Assembly: GCA_030704615.1 (NCBI GenBank)
Contig: CM060731.1
Span: forward strand, 11,098,001-11,162,000
Length of the DNA: 64,000 nt
Direction of reading: 5' to 3'
Origin: Takakia lepidozioides
Lineage: Eukaryota; Streptophyta; Takakiopsida; Takakiales; Takakiaceae
The notes under the pieces were generated by a model that was not told the DNA's origin, ran no database searches, and was given only the letters and a program-made list of their open reading frames with translations. Below, one piece after another: positions 12,601 through 23,924 of the stretch. A program made the translations under genes and the position numbers. Numbering within the stretch: the stretch's first letter is position 1; each line of letters opens with the position of its first letter.

Positions 12601-13053
12601 AAGATTTTTTTTTTTTTTGTTTTTTTGTTTTTTGCATAGAAAGGGGAACAAGGCCTTTTTAATCAAATTAAAATAAAAAGTGTCAAAACAGGTGGAAAAA
12701 ATAACCACCTAGGGAGGCCGTTAAGGCCCACCGAGGGGACACTTCCCCGTAACATAAGCATACTAGCTAAATCAAGAAACAGAAGCAGATGTAGCAGAGA
12801 GTAGATGTTCTAGAAGGGAGCAAATGCAGCATGGAGTTCTAAGGGAGATCTGAGCGAGCAGAACTAGCATGGAGGTGATATGAAAGGAGTTCTATCACGC
12901 AATGAGAAAAGGTTGAATCGAAGAAAGCAAGACATAGAGTAAGGATTGAAGCTTGACTAGAGATCCAGCAGATGAGAACTAAAAACGCAATTGGGTTCTA
13001 GACTTGGTAACTCTCGCCTTCTTTGCCTCCAATTAAAGTCTCCATCCTCGCCT

Positions 13054-14060
13054 TCACCAGGGGACATCCCAGGCAACAGAAGTGGTGACCTGCCAGCGGA
13101 ACCGCATGTTGGGAAAGCTGGTTCCGAGAACGCCAATTTTACCCCAGGACTCATGAAAAGCATCGATGAGCTTCCTCCCTGGTTGTTCAGAGCATTTGGA
13201 AAGAGCTGCAATCAATATGCCCCATGCTTTCCTTCCCTCAGTGAGCAGGTCCTGATAGATGCAGAAAAGAATGGACCTGCCCCTTGGGGGTCTTCCCTCA
13301 TAAACTAATTTGCATCTAGTCTTCCATAGGTTCCACATAGTTAGAGCCCTAAGACTAGCCCATACTGGGCAGATACAAAGAGTGTTGCCTGGCAGCAAAT
13401 TCAGGAGGAGCAAAGAGGAGGGGGTAGGGGTTGGGAATGACTCCTAGTTAGAGTAGAAATGCAGCACCGCTCGCCATACTCTGGCTGGAAGAAAGCATTC
13501 CACGAAACAGTGCTCGATGGATTTAGGCTGGGCTAGTAGACAATGATTGCAAATAGTGTTGTTAAGCTGAGTCTTAACATGGACTGGCAAAATTCTGTGA
13601 GCTCTCTTCCATAAGAAGCCTTGGATTTTGGCTGGTCTCTCTTTTTTCCAGATATCCTCCCACACTAAGTCCCAAACAGGTTGCGTGAGGCTGAGATGCC
13701 CCCATTTTTCATTCCACCTAGCCAAGAAAGATGTAGCAAGTTTCATGAGAGTGTAACCCAATTTGACTGAGAAGGCAAAGAAGGGGGATTTCTTTTCATC
13801 TTTCCAGCTCCATTCACCTGGGTCAAACTGCAAGGCATCCAAAGAGTAAGATAAAAACCAAATCAAAGAACAGTATGCCCATTGCATCTCCAGCCCTGTT
13901 GGCGGTGTTGGGTTGGCATTCCCTTTTTCATCTAGCACCCTGATGGGAAACAGAAATTGCCTATGCGTGTGTAGTCTAATAGTGCCGAGATGTGCAGAAA
14001 TGTCAAGAAACCTGACCCTAAAAATTAAACTACACATATTAGTTTCTAAATGAACCTTCA
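13054..14060 (-). pseudogene. LINE ORF2 C-terminal remnant (zinc-binding RVT domain)
   Basis: Two minus-strand frames joined across a stop near 13444 cover the region after the RT core. WSWKDEKKSPFFAFSVKLGY is the usual block before the RVT zinc-binding domain. It is followed by VWEDIWKKERPAKIQGFLWK, then a Cys-His cluster (CNHC, HC), then a Trp-rich tail. The frame disruption and missing RT catalytic core make it inactive. Confidence 0.7.
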
Positions 14061-14109
14061 TGGCACCCATATGAAACCTTGGACCATCGACTAATGGTAC
14101 AACCTGCAC

Positions 14110-14785
14110 CATAGCAACAGGTCCAAAGTCGACTTCAAAAGGGTTTGGTCCTCTGCTGACCTCCCCTCCTCTCACTCCTCCCCCACTCTTCTTTTTCTGT
14201 CCAAACTTCATAACCTCATAAAAGTATGTCAGGAACTGTCCAAGAAAAAGGCAGAAGAGACCTCTAGAAAAGAGAAAGCCCTCACAAAGTGCCTTCATGT
14301 CTGTCAGTTTCAACTTCAAAGCGGAAGAGACGATGCTCAGACATGGATATCTTATAACACGACTAAGAAAAACTTGTCACTGCTTGTCCACTCCAGAGAG
14401 CACTTCATGAAAATCAAAGCTGGGATCAACTGGTCGCTTAAGGGGGAAAAAATGTCTAAGTATTTTTTTGCTAAGGCTGCCCAGCATCGGGCTTCTACTC
14501 TAATTCCTTCTCTTTGTGATCACTCTGGCCTTTCATCTTCCGTGCCAAAAAAGATGAGCAGTATTGCTGCAGCTTTTTTCAAGCAGCTTTTTGAGAAAAG
14601 AGACCATACACCAATGGTGGTGGAGGCAAGGAACACTTTACTGAGCAACATTCCCTGCTCCCTTTCTGCAATGGATAAAGCCAAGATGGATGAACTTGGA
14701 AACACGATCCTCTTGGTTCTATCCGTGGAGGGAAGCATGGCTTCGGGCATTGGTTTTCATGCAGATTATGAAGGCAACCTGCAGG
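14110..14785 (+). pseudogene. LINE ORF2 N-proximal remnant, inverted relative to its 3' part
   Basis: An open plus-strand frame reads through LSKLHNLIKVCQELSKKKA, QTWISYNTTKKN and INWSLKGEKMSKYFFAKAAQ into AAAFFKQLFEKRDHTPMVV. This is the segment that precedes RT in plant L1 elements (the usual W.k.Gd.NtkFFh block). It stops just before the RT core, where SINE sequence begins near 14785. Confidence 0.6.
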
Positions 14786-15180
14786 TGATTCTGGGCTCAA
14801 ATCATGCTACCTTTCGGGTGTGGTATAATCATCTCCCCTTCCCTTGGGCGGTGTCCCTTGAGCTTTCTGCTGGATGCCCCGTGGCGAGGTTTTTATTTTT
14901 AATTTTAATTTTAAAATGGAAACACCTGGGAGCGACAGCTCACAGCCCCCAGTAGTGAGAGGAGAAAATAACCTGTTTCACAATGACCTCGCCATGAAGG
15001 CGTATAAATGGGACACCTCCCAAGGGAAGGGGGGAGAAGAGTATACCACACCCGTCAAGTAGCAGGATTTGACCCCAGAATCATTTGGATGGCACTTAGT
15101 GCACTAACCAACTGAGCTACTATTGCTAGCGAGGTTACTATGCAAGAGGTTATTTTCAGTGTTGGGCGGTTCTCTCATTT
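14785..15180 (+). mobile_element. 5'-truncated tRNA-derived SINE, split by a second SINE
   Basis: The left part (14785-14887) has the post-B-box SINE sequence: GATTCTGGGCTCAAATC, then the pyrimidine-rich block and TTGGGCGGTGTCCC. The right part (15129-15175) continues with GCGAGGTTACT and AAGAGGTTATTTTC, as in the copy at 47826. The two halves are parted by a minus-strand SINE, and GCGAGGTT stands on both sides as a target duplication. Confidence 0.6.
14888..15128 (-). mobile_element. Near full-length tRNA-derived SINE (window family reference copy)
   Basis: On the minus strand it begins with an A-box-like TAGCTCAGTTGGTTAGTGCA (about 15120) and has a B box, GGGTCAAATCC, near 15070. A pyrimidine-rich segment, GGGAGGTGTCCCATTT, AACAGGTTATTTTC and the 3' motif GAGCTGTCGCTCCCAGG follow, then TGTTTCCATTTT and an A/T-rich tail at 14889-14913. 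It is about 240 bp long and flanked by GCGAGGTT. Other family copies lie at 47650, 47826, 56272 and, as a tail fragment, 59545. Confidence 0.75.
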
Positions 15181-16120
15181 TGGGTAGAACTTGCAGGGTA
15201 GATTCTATCTTGTGGAAGGTAAATAGAGAACCTCCAGGGCCGGGTTCTTAAAAATATGGATAGTTAGAGATCCTCCGGTACAGGGTATATCTCTGAGTTA
15301 CATTTTCACGTGTATGTTTTATACCGGTTCTTTAATGGAATTATCCGCCAATTAACCTTATGGACAGAATAAATAAAAAATGTGTATGTATGAGAAAAAT
15401 CCAACCCGGCCATAATTGTCTTTAATTAAGGTCAATCAATTATTAATGTCATTTTCTAGCACAGCTAACACTGATCTTCCTCTAGAATAGCACCGTTGGC
15501 CTGTTGGTATTCACTTGTAGCATTTTCAGACGCTAACCCTAGATAACCGCCCTTATACCGAGGGTATGTGTCAGGTGCAGTTATCCTTACCCTCCCCTCT
15601 CATCCCAACACGTAGGTCACTTCCTTATGGATAATAGCTATTAGAGAACCCCCGCTGCGGTGAAGTTCACGGGTAAATAGATTTTGGTATTTTTTTATTA
15701 AAGATGACATGTGCACTAAGGCCCTTACCACATAAGCGGCAGCGAAAAGCAATGACGTGGAAGTCCTTGGCTAGGAATTTTACGACCGATGGCATAGAGC
15801 ATAGGTAAATGTCAACAAGAACTAGAAACCCACTACCACACGATCAACAATTGGGTATGGATAAGGCGGCGCAAAAACGATGTGAACAAGACGGCCGCTC
15901 TTCTTTCCTGCCAACGGTTTTTTTGGTTCTCCGAGACAGATGCAAGTGAAGACCTTGTGAGTGAAGAAGTGGGTTGGCATCACGGCCATGGCCAATCAAA
16001 GAAGTATTGTCGCCATCGTATGCCAAATAGTCATGTACAAAATGTGTGAAGCGAGCTCTTACCTATGCAAGAAGCTCGATTTTTATTGCATCATCAGATA
16101 ATTTCTTCCCTAGTTTTGGC
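15181..16120. other. AT-rich intergenic stretch, no supported gene
   Basis: No exon chain or domain was seen. The left terminus of the Harbinger-type element whose transposase follows should lie here, but no inverted repeat matching the DNA right of 35.8 kb was found. Confidence 0.4.
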
Positions 16121-16129
16121 TTTTCATGT

Positions 16130-17250
16130 TGTAGAAACTCTTCATAGGCATCCTCCAAGAGCGTTCTAGGCACACGAGAGGGTCCAAGGCTTCATGAACC
16201 AAAATCTTCTGAGTTCCTTCAATCGCCGTAAGTTCAAAAACCATATGAGAATGAACAGATAGACTTTTGATTATCTTTGTTCCACTGTTGCACCTTTCAT
16301 GAAGAGGTTTGATACGAACATGCGATCTGCAATCTCTCTTGAAATTCATGTTGCAATCTCAATTTCTAGGCTTTGCAACTGGACATGGGATGCAAATGAT
16401 AGCAGATGTGTATGAGGTAGGGTTGTCTACGAGCCAACTAGTAGTCACAGATTTTCTTAGTGCTCTCAAACTTGCTTTGAAAAAGAAATACATCAAGTGG
16501 CTTTCACCTTCCATGATGGAAAAATATGCTTCTGAATTTGAAGCACTAAGAGAGATTCCATATATAGTTGGAGCAATGGATGGCTCTCACATTCTTATCA
16601 TCTCTCCTCACCTTCATGTTGTGGACTAATATAATCGCAAGGGGTTTCATTCAGTTTTACTTCAGGGAGTAGTTACAAGTGTATATTTAAGGACTATGAC
16701 ATAGGGTGGGCTGGTTCAATGCATGACGCAAATCTCCGGGGTCATACAACAATTGGGAAATTTTGTGAAGCTGGAAAATTAGCACCGTACGCTTTGGTTG
16801 GGGATGCAGTTTATCCCACACGTCCATGGATGTTTCCACCATTCAAATGTCACAATGATGGTCTTTCCAGAGAACATTACAATTGGAACTTCATACAGAG
16901 TAGCACCAGGATGTGCATAGAAAAGCTTAAAGGGATGGTAGAAATTAATATTACTGAAAAGGTTAGATATGAATCTCAAGTTAGTCCCAGAAATTGTTGG
17001 AGCATATCTCATTTTACATACTATGTGTATTGTCCATTGGGACAAATTCAACGACGAATGGTTGGCAGAGGCTACTGCAGATGTGCACGATTCTATGCAA
17101 ACTCTCATACGTGTACAATCTCGTGCAGAAAGAGATGTCATAGCTAGAAATTCACTCTCTAATCTACGTGGAGCTGAAGACAACTCAAGGGAGGAGCTTC
17201 GCGAATGAAAGAGGAAGCGACAAAAATATATGAAGTTGTTATGCAATCAC
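16130..17250 (+). pseudogene. PIF/Harbinger transposase remnant (DDE_4 type)
   Basis: The plus strand, across three frames, shows the family blocks in order: TFDYLCSTVAPFMKRFDTNM, VGLSTSQLVV, EIPYIVGAMDGSHI (first catalytic Asp), YNRKGFHSVLLQGVV, DYDIGWAGSMHDANL (second Asp region) and YALVGDAVYPTRPWMFPPF. An in-frame stop lies at about 16627, directly before YNRKG, and frame changes occur near 16360 and 16680. It is therefore dead. The family produces a nuclease that acts with a Myb-like partner protein; a possible remnant of that partner is at 35589-35803, on the other side of the large insertion. Confidence 0.8.
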
Positions 17251-17571
17251 TGGAGGAAAAAGTGCAAAAGAGTTAGCGGCTAGAAGAGATAGCATTGCCA
17301 AATCGTTGTGGAATTCAACGAAGAGAACATTGGTTGATGAGACATTCCCTCACAACCAAGACCATGCTAGCAGCGAATGAACCATAGCAATGATTGATCT
17401 AGAGTTTCTCAACTAACTTCTTCATTTCTGTTGTATGGACATCAATAAAGATATTTTGATGTCATCATTTGATTTGAAGCTCTCCATCATTTGTTTTCTA
17501 CTCTCTCTGACTTCTTCCAAGCAACGCTAAAGAAAATGGTCATTTCTCTTCTTGCATCTCACCATGCAGCG

Positions 17572-17580
17572 TTATCATAT
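17572..17580 (+). repeat. Left target-site duplication of the Mutator-like element
   Basis: TTATCATAT directly precedes the left TIR. TTATCAGAT directly follows the right TIR at 35399-35407 (8 of 9 identical). A 9-bp duplication is typical of Mutator-like elements. Confidence 0.7.
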
Positions 17581-17603
17581 GGGGGATGCTACTCTGTGAG
17601 CAG
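17581..17603 (+). repeat. Left terminal inverted repeat of the Mutator-like element
   Basis: 23 bp, reading GGGGGATGCTAC and ending in TGTGAGCAG. It pairs with the reverse complement of 35376-35398 at 18 of 23 positions. Just inside it, GTGAGCAGAT and ATCTGCTCAC form a further local inverted repeat (17598-17642). Confidence 0.7.
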
Positions 17604-17749
17604 ATCCCGCAAGCAGCAAATTCCGTGAGTAAAAATCTGCTCACGCATCAGGATCTGTCTACCTATAACCACGGACGCCTACTCGACTTAGAAGACCTAT
17701 TACTGCGCAGAGTGGCCAGTATTACAAGCTTGGTTATGGATGTTGCTGG

Positions 17750-17822
17750 GATGAATGAGGGATGAATGGTGGATGAATGTCTGTATGATGAATGAGACAT
17801 GGATGAATGAAATAAATGAAAT
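17750..17822 (+). repeat. GGATGAATG-type subterminal repeats, left arm
   Basis: At least six close copies of a GATGAATG-like octamer. A matching cluster (CATTCATC-type, opposite strand) lies in the right arm at 35063-35145, so the two arms mirror each other. Confidence 0.65.
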
Positions 17823-18080
17823 AATATAAAGCTGTTTTGTAGTAGTAGCACCCGAGCTCCCAAATCCTTTAAACCATGCTAGTCTTGCTTGCAAATCAAT
17901 AGTGAAAGTGCAATGTATATTGCCAACAATGAATCCACATTGCTTTGTTGATTGAGGAGGGGTTACTTGTCATTTTTCCAGGTATCCAAGGTTGAGAGAG
18001 AGGCTCACACCCAAATCTAAAGAAGGCAGAGAGGTGAACTCGTGCTTTATAAATAAACGTTTCAAAACACGTACTGGGAA

Positions 18081-18523
18081 TTAAGATGTCGTTGACGACA
18101 CCTTAATCCCCAGCAACACACACCGCCTTACCGTGAAGACTGTTCGTCATCATATTTTTTGGGTTGAAATTTTTTGGGTGAATTTTTTTGGGGTTTTTGG
18201 TTTTTCCATGAATTGTCATGTGCCAACTCGTACTGGAAAGAAATCTGGCACATTGGGGGGGGGGGGAACCAAAAAACAAAAAAATAAAAACAAAATGTTT
18301 TTTTTTAATTTTTTTGAAAACTTGCTGGGAATTAAGATGTCGTTGACGACACCTTAATCCCCAGCACCTGCACACACACCGTCTTATCACCAAGGCTGTT
18401 CGCCATCAGATTTTTTTGGATTGAAGTTTTTTGAGTGAAATTTTTTGGGGTTTTTTGTTTTTCCATGAATTGTCATGTGCCAACTCGTACTTGGGAATTA
18501 AGATGTCGTTGACGACACCTTAA
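18081..18523 (+). repeat. Hairpin repeat array, left part (three copies)
   Basis: Copies begin at 18081, 18332 and 18498. Each is a 26-nt hairpin: arm TTAAGATGTCG, loop TTGA, arm CGACACCTTAA. Copies are joined by a shared spacer containing GCCTTACC-like, TTTTTGGTTTTTCCATGAAT and TGTCATGTGCCAACTCGTA. A fourth copy was split at its first TTAA by the PiggyBac insertion. Confidence 0.9.
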
Positions 18524-18553
18524 TCTGGCACATTCAGGGAAGGGGAAAAAAAT

Positions 18554-18555
<2 letters not shown>

Positions 18556-18593
<38 letters not shown>
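18556..18593 (+). repeat. Homopolymer T tract
   Basis: About 36 T in a row between the third hairpin repeat and the PiggyBac left end. Its length is likely unstable, and sequencing may not give it exactly. Confidence 0.9.
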
Positions 18594-18616
18594 CCGGAAA
18601 ACTTGTTGGGAATTAA

Positions 18617-18630
18617 CCCCTAAAGGACGA
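18617..18630 (+). repeat. PiggyBac left terminal inverted repeat
   Basis: CCCCTAAAGGACGA, directly after the TTAA. It is repeated exactly as reverse complement at 33393-33406, directly before the second TTAA. Confidence 0.92.
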
Positions 18631-20129
18631 GCTAACTTTTGGGAGTTTTCCCAAAAAGTGGGCCATACCCTCCATTGCTGAGCTGTAACTTCCTACCCCC
18701 TTACATCCAGCTGGATGAACCATTCCATTTCATCCCTACTACTACATGAAGGTCCTCACAAAATTGTAGCACTTTTGACCATTCCATTTAGTAGATTATA
18801 ACAAAAGAAAATTGGCCAAGTTGAAATCATGAACAAAAAAGAGAGGAAAATTTATTTTGACAATGCAAGTTTGGTGATTTTATATTTTTTCTTGAAGAAA
18901 TGGCATCCAGAATCCGGATAAGGGGCAACCAACAAGTCATCTCCCAAAATCTCAGACCAAAATGCCAAAAATATGGGGGGGCTGCTTTGTATATGAGTTT
19001 GGGAGGGTGAAATCGGATCCCACTTACTCTACTTACAGCAGTGAAAGGGCAAGCAAAATTGTTTTGAATCCTGATTCCTACAGTCAGTACATGCTTGTCC
19101 CCAAGACAAAGGCCCTCCACAAATTTTTTTGGGATTCAGACAAAAATTGCAAGGTGGATAGGGCATTTTTGACAATTTTCAGGCCAACGCCAATTCAAGC
19201 ATTTGGGTGCCGGTCCGGTGACTTCTCCGGAAACTTAGTTTCGGGCCACGTCAGGCAAAAACGCAGGGCCCGCGTAGGGCGAAAAGCAAAACCGAAACGA
19301 GCCCCTGAGTCATCCGTCACCACGGCGACTACCCAACCCGGCCAACTGCCTCACTTCCCTACAGCATGACAAGGTCTCTCTCTCTCGCCCCTCCTTGACG
19401 TAATAGGTTGGCACCATGAAAAGACAAGATGCAGACAAATATACTCGTTGATCATTCTAAGGTAATGTGTTATCCTTCTGGGGCTGGTCAGTTTTTATGG
19501 CAAACTGACATCCAACCAGACCAGGCACATCTGCCGTAAATTGCATGAAAGGCATAGACGAGGGGGATGATTATGGTCATTCTAACCTCCCCCAAATCAC
19601 ATGATGCGTCATGGATGCTTACTTGATAATGGTGGTAACATGCAGCAAATGTTTTATCTATTGTGACATATTTCTCAAGTTCTCGTTGTGCTAAAATCTG
19701 GTACAAACCTGGCACTAGACCCTAGATTTTTACTGTTCAGACCAGCTCTTTCCTTTATTTTTGATATTTGGCCATGCTTCCCAGGCAGGAAAGTAATAAG
19801 TATGACTAGACTTTGCTCCAGAACCCTGCCCAAAACAAAAACAGAGTGAATTAGATTGGCAATCCAGCCAGGGTTAGCTGATATATAGGCATTACAAGGG
19901 TGCCTTTGCAGCGGAACACTTGGTGCTTACCATGGGGAATCTGTAACATTCATAGACCAACGAAGTTCTAGGGTCTTGGTAATAGAGCTTACAAGACACC
20001 AGCTCATTGCCAGATGGTTTATTGCCAATACAATCCAAATAAAGTACAAGTAAAATGGAATTGGTCTCAAATTTGTCAAGACGAAATCAGGTTACAATCT
20101 GGATTTTTGAAGTTGATAACTGATTACCA

Positions 20130-20205
20130 TCCAAAAGCAGAACTGAGGGGGATTCGAACCCCCTCATCTGCCCGTATGTGCAGACAGTCCCCCCCATCAG
20201 CCAGA
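20130..20205 (-). other. tRNA-like fragment (T-arm), unresolved
   Basis: On the minus strand, GAGGGGGTTCGAATCCCCCTC forms a perfect T-arm with the consensus TTCGAAT loop, preceded by GTCTGC and GGGCAGA, which could pair. A full cloverleaf with matching acceptor ends was not found, so it is probably a decayed tRNA or the B box of a retroelement. Confidence 0.35.
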
Positions 20206-20726
20206 GAACCCCCACTCCCCAACAAGGCAGCAAACCCCCACTGCAGCAAACCCCTAGAGACCCCCAAAAATCTGCAACCACCCAACCAAAGCCCAGAAAC
20301 CCCTTCCGCACTGTGCCCTGTCATCATGGACTCCCAACCAAAACAACAAGAACAAAAACCCCATGGTAACCCACCAATGCAACCCCTTGCAACCCTGCAA
20401 TGTTTCCACCATGTGATCATGGACTCCCATACAAAATCAAGAACCAGAAAAAGCCTATCTGATCCCAGCAATGCAATCCCATAGAACCCAGCAAAGACAA
20501 CCCCACTGTGATCATGCACTCCCAACCACAACAACAAACACATGACCCCAAAAGACCCCTGCACATCAACCCAAAGATCCCATTACCCGTGAATATACAC
20601 CAGAACCCATCAGATCTCGAAATCCCACTGCTCATCGAAACACCAAAGGCAGAAAGTAGTCACACACATGCCACACTCCACATGAACACCCCTACCAACC
20701 AACACCCGCCAACCCACTGTAAGATC

Positions 20727-22153
20727 ACAACCGAGGCAACCGAGGCCCTCCATTTTTGCCACAGTACATATCAAAATCGGGTACATAGCTAGACACAACA
20801 TCAGCAAGTGGCCATACTTTTATGCCCCACTTGCATGGTTTTTTGGGCATGTATTGACGGATAGCACAATACTTCCCCTTGTACTTGATCATGATCTCAT
20901 CAACTGTCAATACTTTGCCCAAATTCCAATGCAACTTACACTGCCTTGCAATCTCCTCTGAAAGCCATCGTACCTTGCCCAATTTATTGAATTGCGAACT
21001 GGTTCGATCAGAGACCAGTGTCTCGTTCCCCACCAAGTGCAAGCAGCGCAAGATGGCTTCATAGCGGTCTCTTGTCATTATCTTTCTGATGACAGGGCAG
21101 GCAAAGAAGACTTGGGACTCACGCCAGTAGCACCAAGTGTTAGGTAGTTTCTTGATGCCCATGAATAGGCAAATTCCAAACCACGCCCGCAGCTCGGGCA
21201 CAATCAGTGGCCTCCACACTGGTCCTCCTCGAATCCCGCCGGCAATAGTCTCCCTTGAACTGTTGCTCTCACGGAAAATTCTTGCCAGGGTAGAGGGCGA
21301 CCAAAACAAGGTAAACAGGGAAAACATTGACGGTGTTGAAGGCCACCCATACAGGACCCGTAAAAAACTCTCTATCAGAACAAAAAGTAATCTCACTACT
21401 CTCCCATGTTCGTGGGCCAAACAATTCAGCAAAATCGGGATCCACAACGTCATCTGGCAGGTTGGTGTCGTCGTCTAGATTATCCCAGTCCCCCTCATCA
21501 GCCGAATCGCCTCATACACACCCATGCCCAAGACATCAGCCTCATCAGGCACAACATTTTCTAGACCCTCTGCAAACAGATGTACATGACTAGAACGTGG
21601 GACCAAGAAATTCAACGCTCCTGCATCCACCGTGATGTCACGCAAGGGAGAACGGACAGACACCAAATTACGAGACGACATCCCAACATCACTGCAAAAG
21701 GGATTCCGTTTCCACCGCACAGGTTTCCGACACGGAAGGGATGACACGCTGACTTGACGAGGGCGCTTCGTTCTCGCAAAATCTCTCAGCTACTTGAGAC
21801 TCGACATCCGGCCACACTTCCTCTCTCAAGACAAAATTCACCGAATCAGAGAAACCGTCGTTGTCACCCTCTTCCCTCATCTCTTTCCACCCTAAGATAA
21901 GAGCAACATGTCTACGAAACAAAAAACAAAAATTATGAGGTTGAGGCAATTTGGGAATGCGATGCGCATGAGGAGGCAGAGGCAACGACACCAAGTAATC
22001 TACAGAATGACAACCCAAAATCTCGGAAAGTTGACGGGGGCTGCAATGTTGCTGCTCCAAAGCCCACTCAGAGATGACTTTGACAGCGTTGCTATGCTGC
22101 AGGGGAGGAGAAGGTGGCTCAAGCACTTGAAGCCACTTACGCTTGGGAGCCAT
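20727..22153 (-). pseudogene. PiggyBac transposase remnant (DDE_Tnp_1_7), frameshifted and C-terminally truncated
   Basis: A probable start is at 22153 (MAPKRKWLQVLEPPSPP), followed by an acidic N-terminal region. After frame changes near 21690 and 21370 comes the catalytic region: ELRAWFGICLFMGIKKLPN, MTRDRYEAILRCLHL, then KVLTVDEIMIKYKGK with the first catalytic Asp, RQYMPKKPCKWGIKVW and FDMYCGK. The frame ends shortly after, so the rest of the DDE domain and the Cys-rich tail are missing. The element's termini (TTAA, perfect TIRs) match this family, so it is very likely the element's own former transposase. Confidence 0.85.
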
Positions 22154-22996
22154 ATATGAACACCTGCGCCCAACCCTATATGCCCAAACTTTAGCGCAAT
22201 CTCCCAAATGCGCGCTCAGATCCCATTCAACACAAGGGGCGACACATCAATTGCACCTGGGAGCTTACCATGAAGTGCATTTTTTTCGTACTGGCACACG
22301 ACGGCAGGTATTGCACCCCATGCCTAAGCTTCAACACAATCGCTCGCATGCCCGCTGCAGATCCCATTCAACCCTAGGGCCGGCACGTCAAGCCAACATG
22401 AGCTTACCCTGCATGCTACGCTCAGGAGTTAGTGAATTCCAACGGCAGAACCCAAAGCAGCATTGACAGAGCCACCCGCACAGCAAACACCATGAAAGCA
22501 AACATGAAAGCAAAGAGGCAGAATGCGGCTGCAGATTGCCAAATGAAGTAAGTGCATTGCGAGCATTCCCTGTAGAAATCCGGTCACCAAATCCCTAGGG
22601 CCTGGCGCTCCCTCAATTGCCTCTCTAGCGCTAGAGTGTAAACACACAGGAATCCCAAAAATGAAAGCAAACTGAAGCTCCATGTCGAGCTGCAGCGAAG
22701 CGCACGCAGGAAGAGAGGACTCGCCAATTGCGCGCAAAAGCCTTACCCAACCCGCCACCCTGCATTGACCCCAGGCTTTGGCGGGTGTCATTTCCATGAT
22801 GGCACGAGGCCATGCAGGGCCAACCGACACACCCCGCAGGTGGCCCCCGCCGCCGCAGCTTGCCGATTTACCCCTTGCGCCGGCCATGTGGCTGGTCAAA
22901 CAATGTGGCCCCCTCAAAACCATCCATTTTCTAACTTTGAAAAATCCCGGCATGCATGGCATTTACTCAAATCCGGATTTTTTTGCAGGAGCGTAT

Positions 22997-23501
22997 TGTC
23001 GTGCGCATACATATCGCTACACAACTACATTGTTGTCCAAAACCACCCAACACATGTGCACACCAAACACTAGTCTACCATTAGTCCACCACTAGTGCAC
23101 CACTAGGCTGCCACTAGACAACCACTAGTAACCACTAGTGCAGCCACTAGTCCATCACTAGGCTGCCACTAGTCCATCACAATGATAAAGAAAAGAAGAT
23201 GATACAAGCACACAAGCTCTCTCAAACTTACATACTTGCACATGAAAACATCACTCATATATTAAGTCGAGCCAAGTGCACCCCACGCCATGGGGAATCC
23301 ACACTACGGCGCCATAGCTAGACGCGGTGAGGCTCAACTCGAGAAAGATGAGCCCACCGCAATCTGCCGTGAAGATAATAACGTCAGGTGCCCAAACATG
23401 TATTGGTCCCTGGATTGACACTTGGGTCAATCCCAAATGTCAATATATAGAAGCTAGCTATTTCCTAGCTAACTTCATACTAGTGGTAAAATAACTTGAC
23501 A
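22997..23501 (-). repeat. 3' LTR of Gypsy element 1 (left copy), with extra block
   Basis: The part 23183-23501 matches the right LTR (32991-33281) apart from small indels. The part 22997-23182 is rich in CCACTAG-type short repeats and has no counterpart beside the right LTR. It does recur at 23504-23669, just inside the element. The outer end reads TGTCGTGCGC after GTAT. Confidence 0.75.
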
Positions 23502-23503
23502 GC

Positions 23504-23669
23504 TGTCGTGCGCATACATATTGCTACACAACTACATCGCTATCCAAAACCACACAACACATGTACACACCAAACACTAGTCTACCACTAGTGCACCACT
23601 AGGCTACCACTAGACAACCACTAGTGTAGCCACTAGTCCACCACTAGGCTGCCACTAGTCCATCACAAT
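23504..23669 (-). repeat. Internal duplicate of the LTR-flanking block
   Basis: Close copy of 22997-23182, starting TGTCGTGCGCATACATAT and ending CCATCACAA. It includes several CCACTAG-type units. The LTR core therefore sits between two direct copies, two bases from this one. Confidence 0.85.
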
Positions 23670-23924
23670 CGCCCCCCTAGCTGGCGCTTAGGTCCCTCTA
23701 AGTCCAGGTAGCCACAAGATATGATAGTGGCCATAGCCTCACTAAGTCCTCCACCACTGTCCTTACTACACTCAAACTCGTTAGATCAAGAGGTTGGGTA
23801 CAAGAATTGCCCCATCGTTAGTCGTCGTCTTGCAACCTGTGAACTTGAGTCTGAGATCTCGGGTATTGACTCCTATGAGCTTGGCCTCCCATGTCTTGTT
23901 AGCTGCCACTAGTCATATCCACTG

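Larger units (their letters stand above)
12604..14785 (-). mobile_element. LINE (L1-type) retrotransposon copy with inverted 5' segment, decayed
   Basis: The 3' end is at the left: a T-rich run at 12606-12640 is the poly(A) tail of a minus-strand insertion. From about 13060 to 14050 the minus strand encodes the C-terminal part of an L1-type ORF2, including the zinc-binding RVT segment (fragments FLWKRAHRILPVHVKTQ, CNHCLLAQPKSIEHCFVEC) and WNLWKTRCKLVYEG. From about 14100 to 14780 the plus strand instead encodes the segment between endonuclease and RT (INWSLKGEKMSKYFFAKAAQ, FFKQLFEKRDHTP). The RT core itself is absent. Opposite orientation of 5' and 3' parts with the tail outside is the layout produced by twin priming. 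The target duplication was not identified. Confidence 0.7.

Noticed and set aside
18962-19369. Plus-strand ORF of 135 codons inside the PiggyBac element
   Set aside because: No domain is recognised, it does not match the missing transposase C-terminus, and the basic C-terminal part reflects GC-rich DNA.
20014-20484. Pro/Gln-rich plus-strand ORF
   Set aside because: Caused by C/A-rich repeated DNA (CAACCCC-like units); no start context or family.
23070-23180. CRISPR-like look of the regular CCACTAG units
   Set aside because: Units are short, degenerate and without unique spacers; it is a minisatellite in an LTR-flanking block of a plant element.
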